Origin: Adiantum capillus-veneris
Lineage: Eukaryota; Streptophyta; Polypodiopsida; Polypodiales; Pteridaceae
Reading direction: 5' to 3'
Length of the DNA stretch: 64,000 nt
Assembly: GCA_014529385.2 (NCBI GenBank)
Contig: CM043968.1
Span: 10,423,648 to 10,487,647 of the forward strand
This document shows positions 21,962-33,463 of this stretch, in pieces. A model generated the notes under the pieces. The model had not been told where the DNA came from and did not search any database. It saw nothing but the letters and a program-made list of their open reading frames with translations. The translations under genes were made by a program, and so were the position numbers. Numbering within the stretch: position 1 is the stretch's first letter; every line of letters begins with the position of its first letter.

Positions 21962-23074
21962 AATATAAACAAAAACGCACACACACATACATAAACAAAG
22001 AATGCACACACACATTGAGAGAGGAAAAGAGAGAGAGAGCATGCATAAACAAAAAACGCACGCATTGAGAGAGGAAAAGAGAGAGAGAGAGAACATGCAT
22101 AAACAAAAAACGCACACATTGAGAGAGGAAAAGAGAGAGAAAACATGCATACGATCCAAAAAAACGCACACACATTGAGAAAGAAAGAGAGAGAAACTAA
22201 TTTAACGTCGTAGGAAACTAATTAAAATTAAAAGACCTAAAGATCTAGCCGACGAGGAGTTGAACTCAAGACCTATTATTCAAGAGGGAAATGGCATAAT
22301 CAATCTATCATACTTGGCATGGGTGATAGAAAGGTTATACCATTTATCTCTTTTTATTGGCACACACATCCACACACGCGCACACATACAAGAAGAAGAG
22401 AGTTATAACGTCGTAGGAAACTATCCTAAAAGACGTTAAAGATTAGGTTAGATGTAGACTTACGTTAAATTAGATTTAGGTTTATTTAAGTTAAATTAGA
22501 TTAGATTTAGGTTTATTTTTAACTAGATTTACGTTTATTTACGCTAGATTTAGATTTACGTTATATTAGATTAGATTTAGGTCTCCATAGACTGCGATGC
22601 CTGCATGAAGCGGGTGAAGAAAGCCCTCAATGGAATATAGGGTATTGTTGCCTTCACTCATGGTGGGCTCCGTCGATCCAAAAGTACTGGTGAAATGTCT
22701 TCAGAAGGTAGGGAAGAAGGTGGATCTTCAGGGCGGCAAGAGTCACTACATCCCCGACACAATGACCATCTAAACAACCTCTAGTCATTCAACAACAACT
22801 TCAAAGTTAGTAACAAGAGCAAGAACGGTCTAAAGGGCCAATTGCTGTCGTCAGATGTGGATGGAGATGAGGCAGCGTCACCGCCGGAAGTTAACTCTCA
22901 CATCTTTAGTGATGAGAATGCCAACTCTTGCCGAGTTATGTGAAAAATTATGTGTTAAATTAGTTTTAAGGTTCTTATAATCCCTGTTAGTTTAGTTCTT
23001 TGTTTTTAATATAACATAATTTACGTTAGATTTAGATTTATGTTATATTAGATTAGACTTAGGTTTATTTAGGT

Positions 23075-23114
<40 letters not shown>

Positions 23115-23160
23115 GAAGAAGAGAGTTTTAACGTCGTAGGAAACTATCCCAAAAGACGGT

Positions 23161-24266
23161 GGTGGCGGTGGCGGGGATTCCGCCACCGATGCCTCCACAC
23201 CGCCTCGTGTTCGACGAGGCTCTTTACCCTCCCCTTCTTTGCCCGCCCCCACACCAGCCACAACATCGCCATCTACGCGAGGTTTTGCACGGCTGACTGT
23301 TCCTAGAAGCTACACACCTCTACCTACTCCGCCAGGAACCACCCCACTCGACACTCCTCGCTTCGGGGCCCAGACGCCGGTGGAGACACCTGACGTCCGT
23401 ACCCCCATCGACACGCCGCTAGAGACCCCTGCCGAGACACCCAGGTTCACGCGTCACCGGCCAGAGGGCTTGTCTTACTCCGTCGACTTCAGCGGCGGCA
23501 TCATCATGGATGATGACGGCAAGAAGGTGATCTCGCGCATGCGTGGTCTTTGCTCTCAGCTGTTTAGACACTACATACTAAACAAATGGAGTGAAGTACC
23601 AAGTGATTTAAAAAACAGAGTCATCAGCATACTTCATGATGAGTTTCCCGTTCCAACACGGGATCAACGCTTCAATGAAGACCTGATGAAGATTCGAATG
23701 CGCGAATACTGCAAACACAAGCGTTCCGAAGTGCAAAAAGCAATCAAGAATGGGTGGAACAGGCCAGATTGGCTGGCCAAAGAAGATTGGAAGAATGCGA
23801 AGAAAGCAGCGCGCGAGAATCCCGACAAGTGGAAGCAACAAAAGGATGCAGCCAGAGCGCGAGTAGAGGCAGGGAGCTCGCACCACTTGGGGAGCGGTGG
23901 ATGGGCATCATTTGAGGCCGATTTTGTAAGTGTTTTCGCATTGCTCTTTATGTTCGATAGTTTAGGGTTTATGAGTTTTTTAATTCTAACATAATGAAAT
24001 CTTTGTATGTTTTGACAGTGGTCGATGACAGGACGTGATCCCACACCGTACGAGCGCGAGTACGCAGGCAGGAAGGGCTTAAACGCCCTGATGGACATTC
24101 TCAGTTCTCACGGCGGCATGGTTAGTATTAGGGTTTACTCTTTTCTATTTTTTGTATTGTTTTATAAATGTCGTTATATGTTTATACTTACTGAAAGCTG
24201 TCTTATTGTCTTTTTTTGCAGAATCCGACAGATACGCCGCTTGGACGCGATGAGACGTCTGACTAG
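23161..24266 (+). CDS. CACTA-encoded plant transposase-family protein (Transposase_24-like), three exons
   Basis: Spliced reading: exon 1 about 23161-23925, exon 2 24019-24120, exon 3 24222-24266. Introns are GT-AG (GTAAGTG...TTTGACAG; GTTAGT...TTTTTGCAG) and keep one frame to a TAG. Exon 1 begins with a Pro/Thr-rich stretch of TPxxTP-like repeats, then FRHYILNKWSEVPSDLKNRV and a Lys/Arg-rich helical part (KKAARENPDKWKQQKDAARA). Exon 2 has TGRDPTPYEREYAGRKGLNA. This is the layout of the plant transposase (Ptta/En/Spm) family, the TnpA-like DNA-binding partner. The true ATG is not certain; the frame is open from about 23161. The exons show no break. Confidence 0.7.
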
Positions 24267-24629
24267 ACGACGTCAGTTTAGCCGTAGCTAGATAGCATTA
24301 GTTTAGGGTTTCTCATAGCTTATGTATCATGAGACGGATTTTATACATCTTTTTGAACCAGGTATATTATTACATTTGTCACCGCAGTTCCTTTTGCCAA
24401 TCAATTCTTTATGCCTATGATGTTGTACAATTGTCATTATTACATTTGCCAATCAATTCATTTTGCCTATGATGTGTACAATTGTCAATTTTGCAAACAA
24501 TGCGTCTTGTGGGTGACTATTTTAGGTCTATTATCTACCCTTGTACTTTTTTTAAAAAGTGAATCAAGTACAATATGGTTGATGGGTGGCAGGGCATTCA
24601 ATGCCCTGCCACCAAAAAAAAATTCTCTC

Positions 24630-24790
24630 GGGCGTCGCTATAACCGTCGCTATTTATGGCTCTGTAGCGTTGCTATGAGCGTCGCTATAGTCTTCTGTGT
24701 AAACGTCGCTAAGAGCGTCGCTATATAGCGACGCTTATAGCGACTCTCTCGTAGCGACGCTTGTAGCGACGGTTTTAGCGACGCCGGGGG
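24630..24790. repeat. Right subterminal repeats of the CACTA element
   Basis: About ten GCGTCGCTA-like units in both orientations, including a near palindrome at about 24705-24745. The block CCAAAAAAAAATTCTC before the units is shared with the left end (near 21571 and 24610). Confidence 0.85.
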
Positions 24791-24842
24791 TTATAAAAAC
24801 CCAGTGTATTTCCGTTACTAACAGCGTCACAAGAGCACACAA

Positions 24843-24857
24843 CCTCTTGTAGTGTCT
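24843..24857. repeat. CACTA right terminal repeat and TCT target duplication
   Basis: CCTCTTGTAGTG, inverse of the left end, followed by TCT at 24855-24857. Confidence 0.9.
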
Positions 24858-26620
24858 ATCTCTGGGAAGTTCCCATGTGCAGTTTATGAAGGAGACTGAT
24901 CTGGTGAGCGCCTCCACCACTAGTGGGGGGGCCGCTAGCTCTGCTCGGATAATGGCCCGTGGTACTGATGCCTTGGCTCTAATGAGCCGCGAGATCATAG
25001 AGACGAGAGGTTTCTCCATGTTCCCCCATCCGTCTGTGCGACCCGGGCTCCCGTGGTGATCCAAGAAGGTCCCCATATCTCAGCTCCATAGAGCAATGCT
25101 GAGGCCACCAAGGTGTCAAAGAGCCAGAGCTTCGTCCGGGGTTCCTGAAACTAAACCTGCGAACACATCCTCTCCAATTTACCCAATGCTGCGTGGGCTC
25201 TAGTCAGTCTGGTCTCTGCTGCTCTTCTGAGTGAGAATGTGGGTCCGCTAAAAACCACTCCAAGGTAAGTGTAAGCGTCTGTGTACTCCACAGTCTCCTG
25301 GCCATATGTGAATGTAGGTGATGATCTCCTGATCCACTGTGGGGTGGTATTAAACACCATAACCTTGGTTTTACCAAGGTTGACAGACAAACCACTTTCG
25401 TGGGCAAACATATGCAAAGCATCCAATTGGCGTTGCATTCCCTTTGGGGATTCGGAGATCATCACAATATCATCCGCATATAACAAAAGTGGAATCCATG
25501 TCCCTGCCAACTGTGCACCTTTATCCCCATCGCTGTCAATGTAGTCAGAAACCTCATCCACATACATACCGAAAAGAGTAGGAGAGAGCGGGCAGCCCTG
25601 CTTCACCCCAATAGTGGAGTGAACCGGTATTGAGAGTCCCTCCGGGGTGCGTGCATGCCCTACTACTGATTTGTATAATGCCATGATCCCCCAAATGAGC
25701 TCTGTGGGTACCCCCATTCCCTGTAATCTGCGCATCAATCTAGCTCTGGGTACTGTGTCAAAAGCTTTGCGGAAGTGCACAAAGCTACAATAGATCCGTC
25801 TCCCATGAGATCTGCCTTCCTCGATGATGGCCCTGAATGTCAAGATGTGGTCAAGAGTAGAGAAGCCTCTCCTGAACCCTGCCTGCCCAGTTGCACTCAT
25901 TCCTTCCCTCTCTGCCCATCTACTCAGTTGTTGCTCAAGAATGGATGCGTACAATCGTGCCAGTGTGTGCCCAATCATAATAGTGCGATAATTCCCAGGC
26001 TCCATGGGGTCTCCTGACTTGAAGATAGGTACTATCGTAGATAGGCTCCAAGTGTCCGGTAGGCCCTCATACATGGCACGGTTAAACATAACTGCTAGAA
26101 GCTCTGCTAGTAGATCTTTGGCATGCATGAAATGCTCAGCGACTAAGTCATCATGATCATATGCTCTCCCAGTCCTCATCCTGTCAATAGCTTTCTTCAC
26201 CATCTCAGCGGTGAAAAAAGCACATGTGTGTGGGCATGGGTCGGGGGGGTTGGGGAGGGGCGGCTGTCCAGTTACTGTGTACAAAGATGATGCGTACCGA
26301 CCCCAGGTCTTTGAGGAGGAAATAGCAGGGGGGGAGACTGCTCATGAAAGAGCCGCCACGCCTCACGCGAGTCCTGACTCAAGAATAGCTGATATAGATC
26401 CTGTTCGAGTCGAGCCAAAAAAGCCCTCTTCTTCCGCCGTACCAGGCGCCGGAAGTCAATCTGTGACTGTCTGTGAGTGACGTCCCCCAAAAGCACCTCT
26501 CTGAAGTCTGGCTCTAGTCTGGCGGCACTCCTCATCATACCAGCTATTCTGAGGCATGCTCCTTGATCGGCGGCTCTGCTCAGGCTGTGTGTGTGGGTAT
26601 GCTTCTGCTGCTGCCCCATG
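24855..26620 (-). pseudogene. LINE-II main copy, ORF2 reverse transcriptase
   Basis: The frame 25151-26284 (377 codons) covers the RT: IVPIFKSGDPMEPGNYRTI, GQAGFRRGFSTLDHI, CSFVHFRKAFDTVPRARLM (motif A), GVKQGCPLSPTLFGMYVDEV, LLLYADDIVMISE (catalytic YADD) and VNLGKTKVMVFNTTPQW. In motif A the first catalytic Asp position is His (codon CAC), so activity should be lost. A TAG near 25158 and a frame shift near 25075 follow. The frame continues as RLIRAKASVPRAIIRAELAA to the CACTA insertion at 24855. Upstream 26285-26620 is a linker with another shift near a C-rich run at about 26330. Confidence 0.92.
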
Positions 26621-26699
26621 TAATGTCTGTGTCAGTATAGTAGTTAGCTCCTCCAGAGGTCGCCCCGGGTCCTCAGTGCATAGGTGTCTGTAGATCCCG

Positions 26700-27595
26700 T
26701 CCATGTATACAGAATCCGTCGCCCGTGTGAATGTGTAGCGAGTAGGGGCTGCTACCTACCCGTGGCCTGTGTGCTACATGAACTGGAAAGAGATGGTCAT
26801 CGACACCAGAGCATGATCTATTGCTACCCCGACCGGTTTGGGCCCAACTATGAGATCCTGGATACTAGAGATGAGATTCTGTTGTGCCACGACATAGTCC
26901 ACTGTGCTGGCTCCATGCCTATGAGGGAAACATGTAAAACCTCCCGCAACAGGAAATCTCTGTAGGCGGTTCAAGATGGCCAATCCATGTGTAATGCCCA
27001 TGTCTATCAGGTGTCGCCCATACTCGGTATATTCCACATCATGTGATAGTCTGGACAGGCCCATCTCCACAACATCTAGCTCTCTTAGCGTCTCTTTTGA
27101 AGTATCATAAAACACTGCTTGGTGATGGGCAGTCCTAGCATTGAAGTCCCCTAGGATGATAATGTCACCATCCCTAGAGAACTCCCATATGTCATCATCC
27201 AGAATAGAGAAAGGGGACTGTCCTCTGGGTGATGCATAAACTGATGTACTCGGGGGTAGCTAGGTAGAGATATCTGCCTGTCTCTGCTTTCAATCTCACC
27301 CACCTAGCCTGCTCATCCCTGCGGGCTATATGTATCAGTAGCTGCAGATCCTCTCTAAATAACACTGCCACTCCCCCCGAGCCCCGCCCTCTGTGTTCTG
27401 AGCGTGTCTCATGTCTGTAAGCTGTCTCCCACCTTTATCCATTGATGTGAGGCATGGATTGCCCAGGGGCCTGGTGTGTCTCAGAGTAAAAGATGATGTC
27501 TCTTCCAGTAAAGCTATCCTCAAAAGCACCTACATCAAGACGCATAGATCCATTACAGTTCCAGGCAGCCACTTTGAGTGTGGTCCCATAAGTCT
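26700..27595 (-). pseudogene. LINE-II main copy, ORF2 endonuclease
   Basis: Minus strand from about 27590: VAAWNCNGSMRLD (N-terminal catalytic Asn), IIFYSETHQAPG (catalytic Glu), GSGGVAVLFR, ILGDFNARTAHHQ near 27150 (Asp/Asn pair), STVDYVVAQ and VAIDHALVSM (catalytic His). This is a full APE-type endonuclease order. Frames change at least twice (near 27360 and 27240). It lies just after ORF1 on the minus strand, as in L1-like LINEs. Confidence 0.88.
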
Positions 27596-27602
27596 CGCAC
27601 CG

Positions 27603-28492
27603 TCATGTGGAGCGTCGCTCTAATATTACCACTTTTCTGTCTCGGTAGAAGGCAATCTTGCCTTTTCCCCTTGCCGCTCTAATCTCCGGCATTACTTCCT
27701 GCATATGAATGATCTGCGAGAGGGTGAGATCATCCCCGAGAAAGATGCCAGTCTCTTTAAGAGTTGGTCTTTTCTTCAAGAACTTCTTCGCTTCCATGGA
27801 GGGAAAACGGAGGATGAGTGCTCTTTCTTTTGAGGTTTCTCCACTGCTTCCATTTTTCTTTATGTTGCCCACTCTCCATGCCCTTGTGTGTGTCGGCTCA
27901 TGAACCCCCATCAAGGCTGTGAGTTCTTTTACTTCTTCGTCCACATTGCCTTTGTCTTTAAGACCGCAAATTCTCACATGCAAAGCGCGCAGCCATCTCT
28001 TTTGCTCCTCCTCTAGTGTCTGATTAATGATAGTGGGTGTGGACGTGTGCGTTATCTCCTTGCCTTTTCCTTTCTTGGCCACTTTGATCCATTTATCGGC
28101 TTCATCCGCCTTCTGTTGAGTTTTGGTAAGAACATCCACCCAAGAAGTCATCATTTCTTTGTGTTGCTCTTCTCCCTCTTTGATGGCCCGTACTTGCTTC
28201 TTGATTGTGTTGATTTCTTCGATTACTGAGGGTTGCGGTTCGCCTCTTCCAGTGTGTTTCTTGATCGTGCTTCGGCGAGATCTTTCTTGAGCGACGCAAT
28301 CTCTTCCTCTTGAGTCGTCACACGGTCTTCCAGCGTACTTATCTTGCTCTCTTGGATCAGCATGCGTCCTTCGAGCATGTTTATTGTGCCCAAAAAATTG
28401 CGGTTCATCTTGGTAATGATCTCCGTCATTTCCTCGTTGCACTTTTGAATGGCATTCTCTAGAGAGTCGGCTTTATCGTTCAGCTTCCTCAT
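27603..28492 (-). pseudogene. LINE-II ORF1 (coiled-coil RNA-binding protein)
   Basis: Starts at ATG 28492 (MRKLNDKADSLENAIQKC). The first 90 codons are heptad-like coiled coil (ISTLEDRVTTQEEEIASLKK). Near 28240 a single frame shift moves the reading into the frame that ends at 27603. That part continues coiled coil, then an RRM-like region (ERALILRFPSMEAKKFLKKR) and a C-terminal domain (LTLSQIIHMQEVMPEIRAAR, GKGKIAFYRDRKVVIL). The organisation matches L1 ORF1p, which coats LINE RNA. One indel is the only visible break. Confidence 0.82.
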
Positions 28493-28650
28493 GCTTGATC
28501 ACCGTACGTCAAAGAGGCACTAAACGTGCGTGTGTACCCACACTATCGACGGGCGCGGTAGCTGGGCGAGTGGGAGAGCGTGGGGCGGTATGGCAGGGGA
28601 GGGGGAGCGAAAGAGTGCAGACGGGAGAGAGAGAGGGGGGGGAGTATCAA
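28493..28650 (-). promoter_or_regulatory. LINE-II main copy, 5' UTR
   Basis: GC-rich non-coding leader of about 150 bp before ORF1. It begins near a GA/G run at 28625-28642, next to the 3' UTR of another LINE-II copy. Promoter activity is only inferred from position. Confidence 0.45.
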
Positions 28651-28654
28651 AAAG

Positions 28655-28756
28655 AAAAGAAATAAATAAAATGGTATATTAACGTCTTCGAAAGGTCAAA
28701 TTGACGTATGGGACCGAAGGATATATACAACATAGCGAATCTGAAACCATGTCGAA
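28655..28756 (-). mobile_element. LINE-II 3' UTR fragment (d)
   Basis: Divergent copy of the family core (plus reading TATTAACGTCTTCGAAAGGT, TTGACGTATGGGACC). It sits upstream of the main copy, head to tail, with a GA/G run between. It ends at a poly-A run at 28756-28772. Confidence 0.65.
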
Positions 28757-28822
28757 AAAAAAAAAAAAAAATATTGCTTCCTACGCGAAGAAGAAGGGGG
28801 GGACATCCTAAGCGTTAAAAAT

Positions 28823-28824
<2 letters not shown>

Positions 28825-28881
<57 letters not shown>
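28825..28881. repeat. Poly-G tract of 57 bp
   Basis: An uninterrupted G run, followed by further G runs at 28953-28986 and 29374-29397. Pro- and Gly-rich frames across it are artefacts. Confidence 0.95.
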
Positions 28882-28883
<2 letters not shown>

Positions 28884-28950
28884 TCCGACGCGTAGCATGG
28901 GGGGGCGGGGCGGGGGACGGGGGAACACTTGGCGGGGCTGCAGGTGAAAC

Positions 28951-28952
<2 letters not shown>

Positions 28953-28986
<34 letters not shown>
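28953..28986. repeat. Poly-G tract of about 34 bp
   Basis: Second G run, in a GC-rich segment with GCAG and GGGGC repeats to 29130. Confidence 0.95.
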
Positions 28987-29128
28987 CGGCTTGCAGAGGC
29001 AGCGCGAGGGGAGGCGGCAGCGCAGGGGTTGCAGGGGCTCAGCAGCGCGTGGGGCTGCAGGCGGGCAGGAGCAGGCGCGGGGGCAGCGAGCAGGGCGAGG
29101 GGGGCACGGGGGGGCAGCGAGGGATCAG

Positions 29129-29129
<1 letters not shown>

Positions 29130-29180
<51 letters not shown>

Positions 29181-29300
29181 TGAAAAGAAATTATCAATGT
29201 CTGCAAAAGACTTATAAGCCCAATGGTTGCCCAGGACCACAAAGTAGATAAGGGTGCTTGCAAAACATAAGGGCTGGAAACCCAGATGGAGGTGGGGCTC
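29130..29300 (-). mobile_element. GA microsatellite with divergent LINE-II-like 3' end (e)
   Basis: GA run at about 29131-29173, then AAATTATCAATGTCTGCAAA and GACTTATAAGCCCAATGG, a loose match to the LINE-II core. Position and GA contact are the same as in the other copies. Weak similarity. Confidence 0.4.
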
Positions 29301-29373
29301 TTCAGTAGACTGCCATCTAAAGATCTTCACGGGAGGCCATCTAATGGAGGACCAGCAGCTGATGAATCGGAGA

Positions 29374-29397
29374 GGGGGGGGGGGGGGGGGGGGGGGG
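29374..29397. repeat. Poly-G tract of 24 bp
   Basis: Third uninterrupted G run. 29400-29860 after it is non-coding as far as I can see. Confidence 0.95.
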
Positions 29398-29866
29398 TTG
29401 GGTTTGAGATTTTTCCCCAGGAACACATAGCCGTACAACTTTGAGAAGAGCATCCCTTTCCTGCTGGCACGCAGTGTGTCATGCATGTGGTACTGACATG
29501 ACATAAAATATGGACAGCCTCCCCAAAAAAGGAGAAGAGGTGGGAACCTGAAGGACCCAAAATCAAACCCAAACCCTGTATGCCAATGCAAGGTAGGTGG
29601 CCCATGTGACAAACTCTAGCCATACAAGCATGGTAGGCTAAGCAGCAACAGAATCTTGAGCAATTTGATCTTTGTTATTGGGGGGAATGAATGTAAGGTG
29701 CATATCCTTGTTTGGAGACCTGGAAGGTTTATGTCACTGGGATGCAATGTCAGAAATAATATTCGTAGCATCACAAAAAAATGAGTCTTTGATTCTTGCC
29801 CAATTTCTGCTCATTTTGTTGTTGTTCTCCTTACTGTAGTGATTTCTTCTTTTTGGTGTATTTCAG

Positions 29867-31250
29867 GAGGGTGCTGAAGAGAGAATAATACCTGGCAATG
29901 CTGCAGTTGTACAGGGTGATTTACCTTTCAGTGGTCTAAGTAGATTTGGATCATCGTTTCTATCGAAGTTTGAGTGTGCTCAAATGCCAAACTCAGTAAG
30001 TATAAGACGTGATTCTTTGGTATAAAAGATCTAGTTAAGGTCTCATTACCTTTTGGTTTTATCATGAACAGTTATTAAAACACATTTCGATCATTGACAC
30101 GCCAGGAGTACTTTCTGGTGAGAAGCAGCGAACAAACCGTAGTTATGATTTTCCTGGAGTAACTGAGTGGTTTGCAGCAAAGTGTGATCTAATTTTACTG
30201 GTTTTCAATGCATACAAATTGGATATCAGTGATGAGTTTAGAGATGTGATCAAGTCTTTACATGGGCACGACAATAAAATACGCCTTTTACTAAACAAAG
30301 CTGATTGCGTGGATGCACAACAGGTGGAAAAAAATGATACCCGCTTGTAAATTTTACATGCAAAGTGTGTGATGTGGTGTGGCAATCAATTATTATTTTA
30401 CATGCAAAGTGTGTGATGTGGTGTGGCATCCAGTTGATGCGGGTATATGGTGCCTTAATGTGGTCGTTGGGGAAAGTTATTGAAACTCCAGAAGTCATGC
30501 GAGTGTATATTGGGTAGCTGCCCTCTACCATCATTGCCTTCCTAGATTGATTACTCATGATGAGTTCGTAATAAGTGTGGTTGGCTGTTGTGTAGATCCT
30601 TTTTGGATGAACTTTTGCACAAGAAGGCTTGTGGTGATTTTGCGAATGAGCTCTTTGAGAATGATCTTTTGGATGATTTATGTAGTCTTCCGAAGAAATC
30701 TTGTGATCGGAGGGTCAGCTGTCATCATATTTCTTTGGAGAGTGCTTTACATACTTACCGTTTCTAACAGTATTCCATGGCAGGTTAACGAGTTTGTGAA
30801 AAGAGCTCAATCAGCAAAACTCCATGCTTTGATAATAGGACATCTGAAGAGCAGGATGCCATATATGTTCGGAAAGGCACAAAAACAGCAGGATTTGGTC
30901 CAGAATTTGAAGGCAGAGTTTTTGCAGGTTGGAGTTTGAGTTGCTACAGTACTTTTATTCTGCATTGCAGTTGCTGGTTGGTTAAGTTTGATCTTTTGCT
31001 GCTGAAGATCCAAGCAAAGCATCGAATACCTGCTGGAGACTTTCCCAATGTAGACCGATTCCGAAAAGTGCTAGCGACATATGATTAAAGCCAAGATTGA
31101 TAAAGGATGTGAATGATATGCTAGCAAATGACATTCCTGCACTGCTTGAGAATTTCAAAGACGTGGGAACCAGCAAAGAGGTCCCTACTTTACAAGAAAT
31201 GAAGAGCAGGACTCGACGAGCCTTTGTAGGCTCCAGTCATCCACAAGGGT
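29867..31250 (+). pseudogene. EHD (EH-domain) dynamin-like GTPase gene, partial and broken
   Basis: Exons readable with GT-AG borders: 29867-29995 (EERIIPGNAAVVQGDLPF, FLSKFECAQMPNS), 30072-30323 (ISIIDTPGVLSGEKQRTNRS, FAAKCDLILLVFNAYKLDIS, LLLNKADCVDAQQ), 30434-30513 (LMRVYGALMWSLGKVIETPE), 30596-30713 (ELFENDLLDDLCSLPKKSCD), 30784-30927 (VNEFVKRAQSAKLHALIIGH), and 31008 onward (HRIPAGDFPNVDRFRKVL). DTPG and NKAD are the G3 and G4 motifs. EHD proteins remodel endocytic membranes. After ATYD at about 31084 comes a stop; reading resumes in another frame as KPRLIKDVNDMLANDIPALL, so codons are lost there. The EH domain and P-loop exons are absent upstream, where LINE-II and G tracts lie. Probably a truncated gene or pseudogene. 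Confidence 0.9.
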
Positions 31251-32381
<1,131 letters not shown>

Positions 32382-32749
32382 CGCACACACAGTAAGTTCA
32401 ATTATCACGCATACACTCACTCTTAATCAATAGTGTGCTCAAGGGATCACAATTTTATAGATCTAAAAGCTGAAATATGGTATGGTAAAAGTAGGTAATT
32501 ATCCATGGGGGACGCACCTTACAAAGTCTTTTATATCACGTGTGATCAAAACCTAATCAAAAACCACCTTTATACATTTTGTTGATTGGAATAGAACTAC
32601 TATTCTATCTTCCTATATGTGTAACTTTTTGTAAAAAATTGAATCAACATGCCCCTCCTGTAAGTGTAAATCTATAATTGATATGAACTATAATATACCC
32701 TCATGTCGACCGTACGAGATACACCTACATACCTATAAGGTGCAACCTT

Positions 32750-33181
32750 AGATATCGTTTTACAAAAAAACATGAAGCTTAGTTAGATGTCAATCTGTGG
32801 ACTGTGTTACTCTCTACTAGTACACATGAGACAATGGACACAAGGGTCCTAAGCCACTGAGTGGGTTGCCAAGAGCCTTAAGGTATTGGTCTCTGGGGTA
32901 TTGGTCAAATAATGACTGACCTTATGAGGATGTCATGACTAAATATGACCTCAAATGCTCTCTACAAATTTGAGAAACGAAAAGCAACTGAACTATGGTA
33001 TGGTATAGATAGGTTATCGTCTTACAAAGCAGTATGAAGGCTAGTTAGATGTGGATCTCTACAATGTGTTATTCTCTACTGGTAAAGGGTCCTAAGCCAC
33101 TTAGTGAGTCGTTCAGAACCATAAGGTATTCGTCTCTAGGGTGAGTTGGTCAAATAATAAATGACCTCATAAGGATGGCAT
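32750..33181. repeat. Diverged direct duplication (two units) containing the copia target
   Basis: Unit 1, about 32750-32974, and unit 2, about 33010-33181, share order and phrases such as GTTAGATGT, GGGTCCTAAGCCACT, TAAGGTATT and GGTCAAATAAT. Unit 2 continues after the copia insertion at 38674-38713 (ACTAAATATGACCTCAAATG). This gives an internal picture of the empty site. Confidence 0.75.
33177..33181. repeat. Target site duplication of copia, left (GGCAT)
   Basis: GGCAT before TGTTGAAG, repeated at 38669-38673 after the outermost LTR. Confidence 0.92.
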
Positions 33182-33463
33182 TGTTGAAGATGATGAAACA
33201 GGAAACAGAAGGAAGACAGTAACTCAGAGTAGGAAGAAGATGGAGAAGGAGAAGACACAGAGCTTGTGTACGAGATCTCTGTAGTCTCTCTCTCTGTATT
33301 GGAATAATAATTGTGTGTATACAAACTCAGAGCTACAAAGCTTATATGAAACCCTAAGAGATAAGGTGTCCTTTCACACCAGATGTCCAGGGGGAAAAAC
33401 CCAGTGGGAGAAAAGTGCCCCTGGTGAAGCGCGTATACACACTAACACTACAACATGTCTACA
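33182..33463 (-). repeat. Copia 3' LTR
   Basis: 282 bp, on the plus strand TGTTGAAGATG...CATGTCTACA. It differs from the inner 5' LTR by one base seen by eye (T at 33220, C at 38130). Confidence 0.95.

Larger units (their letters stand above)
21530..24854 (+). mobile_element. CACTA (En/Spm-type) DNA transposon
   Basis: 3325 bp. The left end is CACTACAAGAGG and the right end CCTCTTGTAGTG, a perfect 12-bp inverted repeat, flanked by TCT on both sides. Removing it with one TCT rejoins LINE-II ORF2 at PRDR-YARIA, exactly as in the plus-strand LINE-II copy. Subterminal regions hold many GCGTCGCTA motifs in both orientations, and 21582-21636 is a long hairpin. It carries one gene (23161-24266) for a Transposase_24-like protein. 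No TnpD-type transposase is visible, so it is probably non-autonomous. Coordinates 21730-23130 hold microsatellites and AT-rich filler. Confidence 0.93.

Noticed and set aside
28815-29612. Proline-rich frame of 265 codons and glycine-rich counterparts
   Set aside because: Produced by poly-G tracts and GA repeats. No domain or conserved sequence outside the runs.
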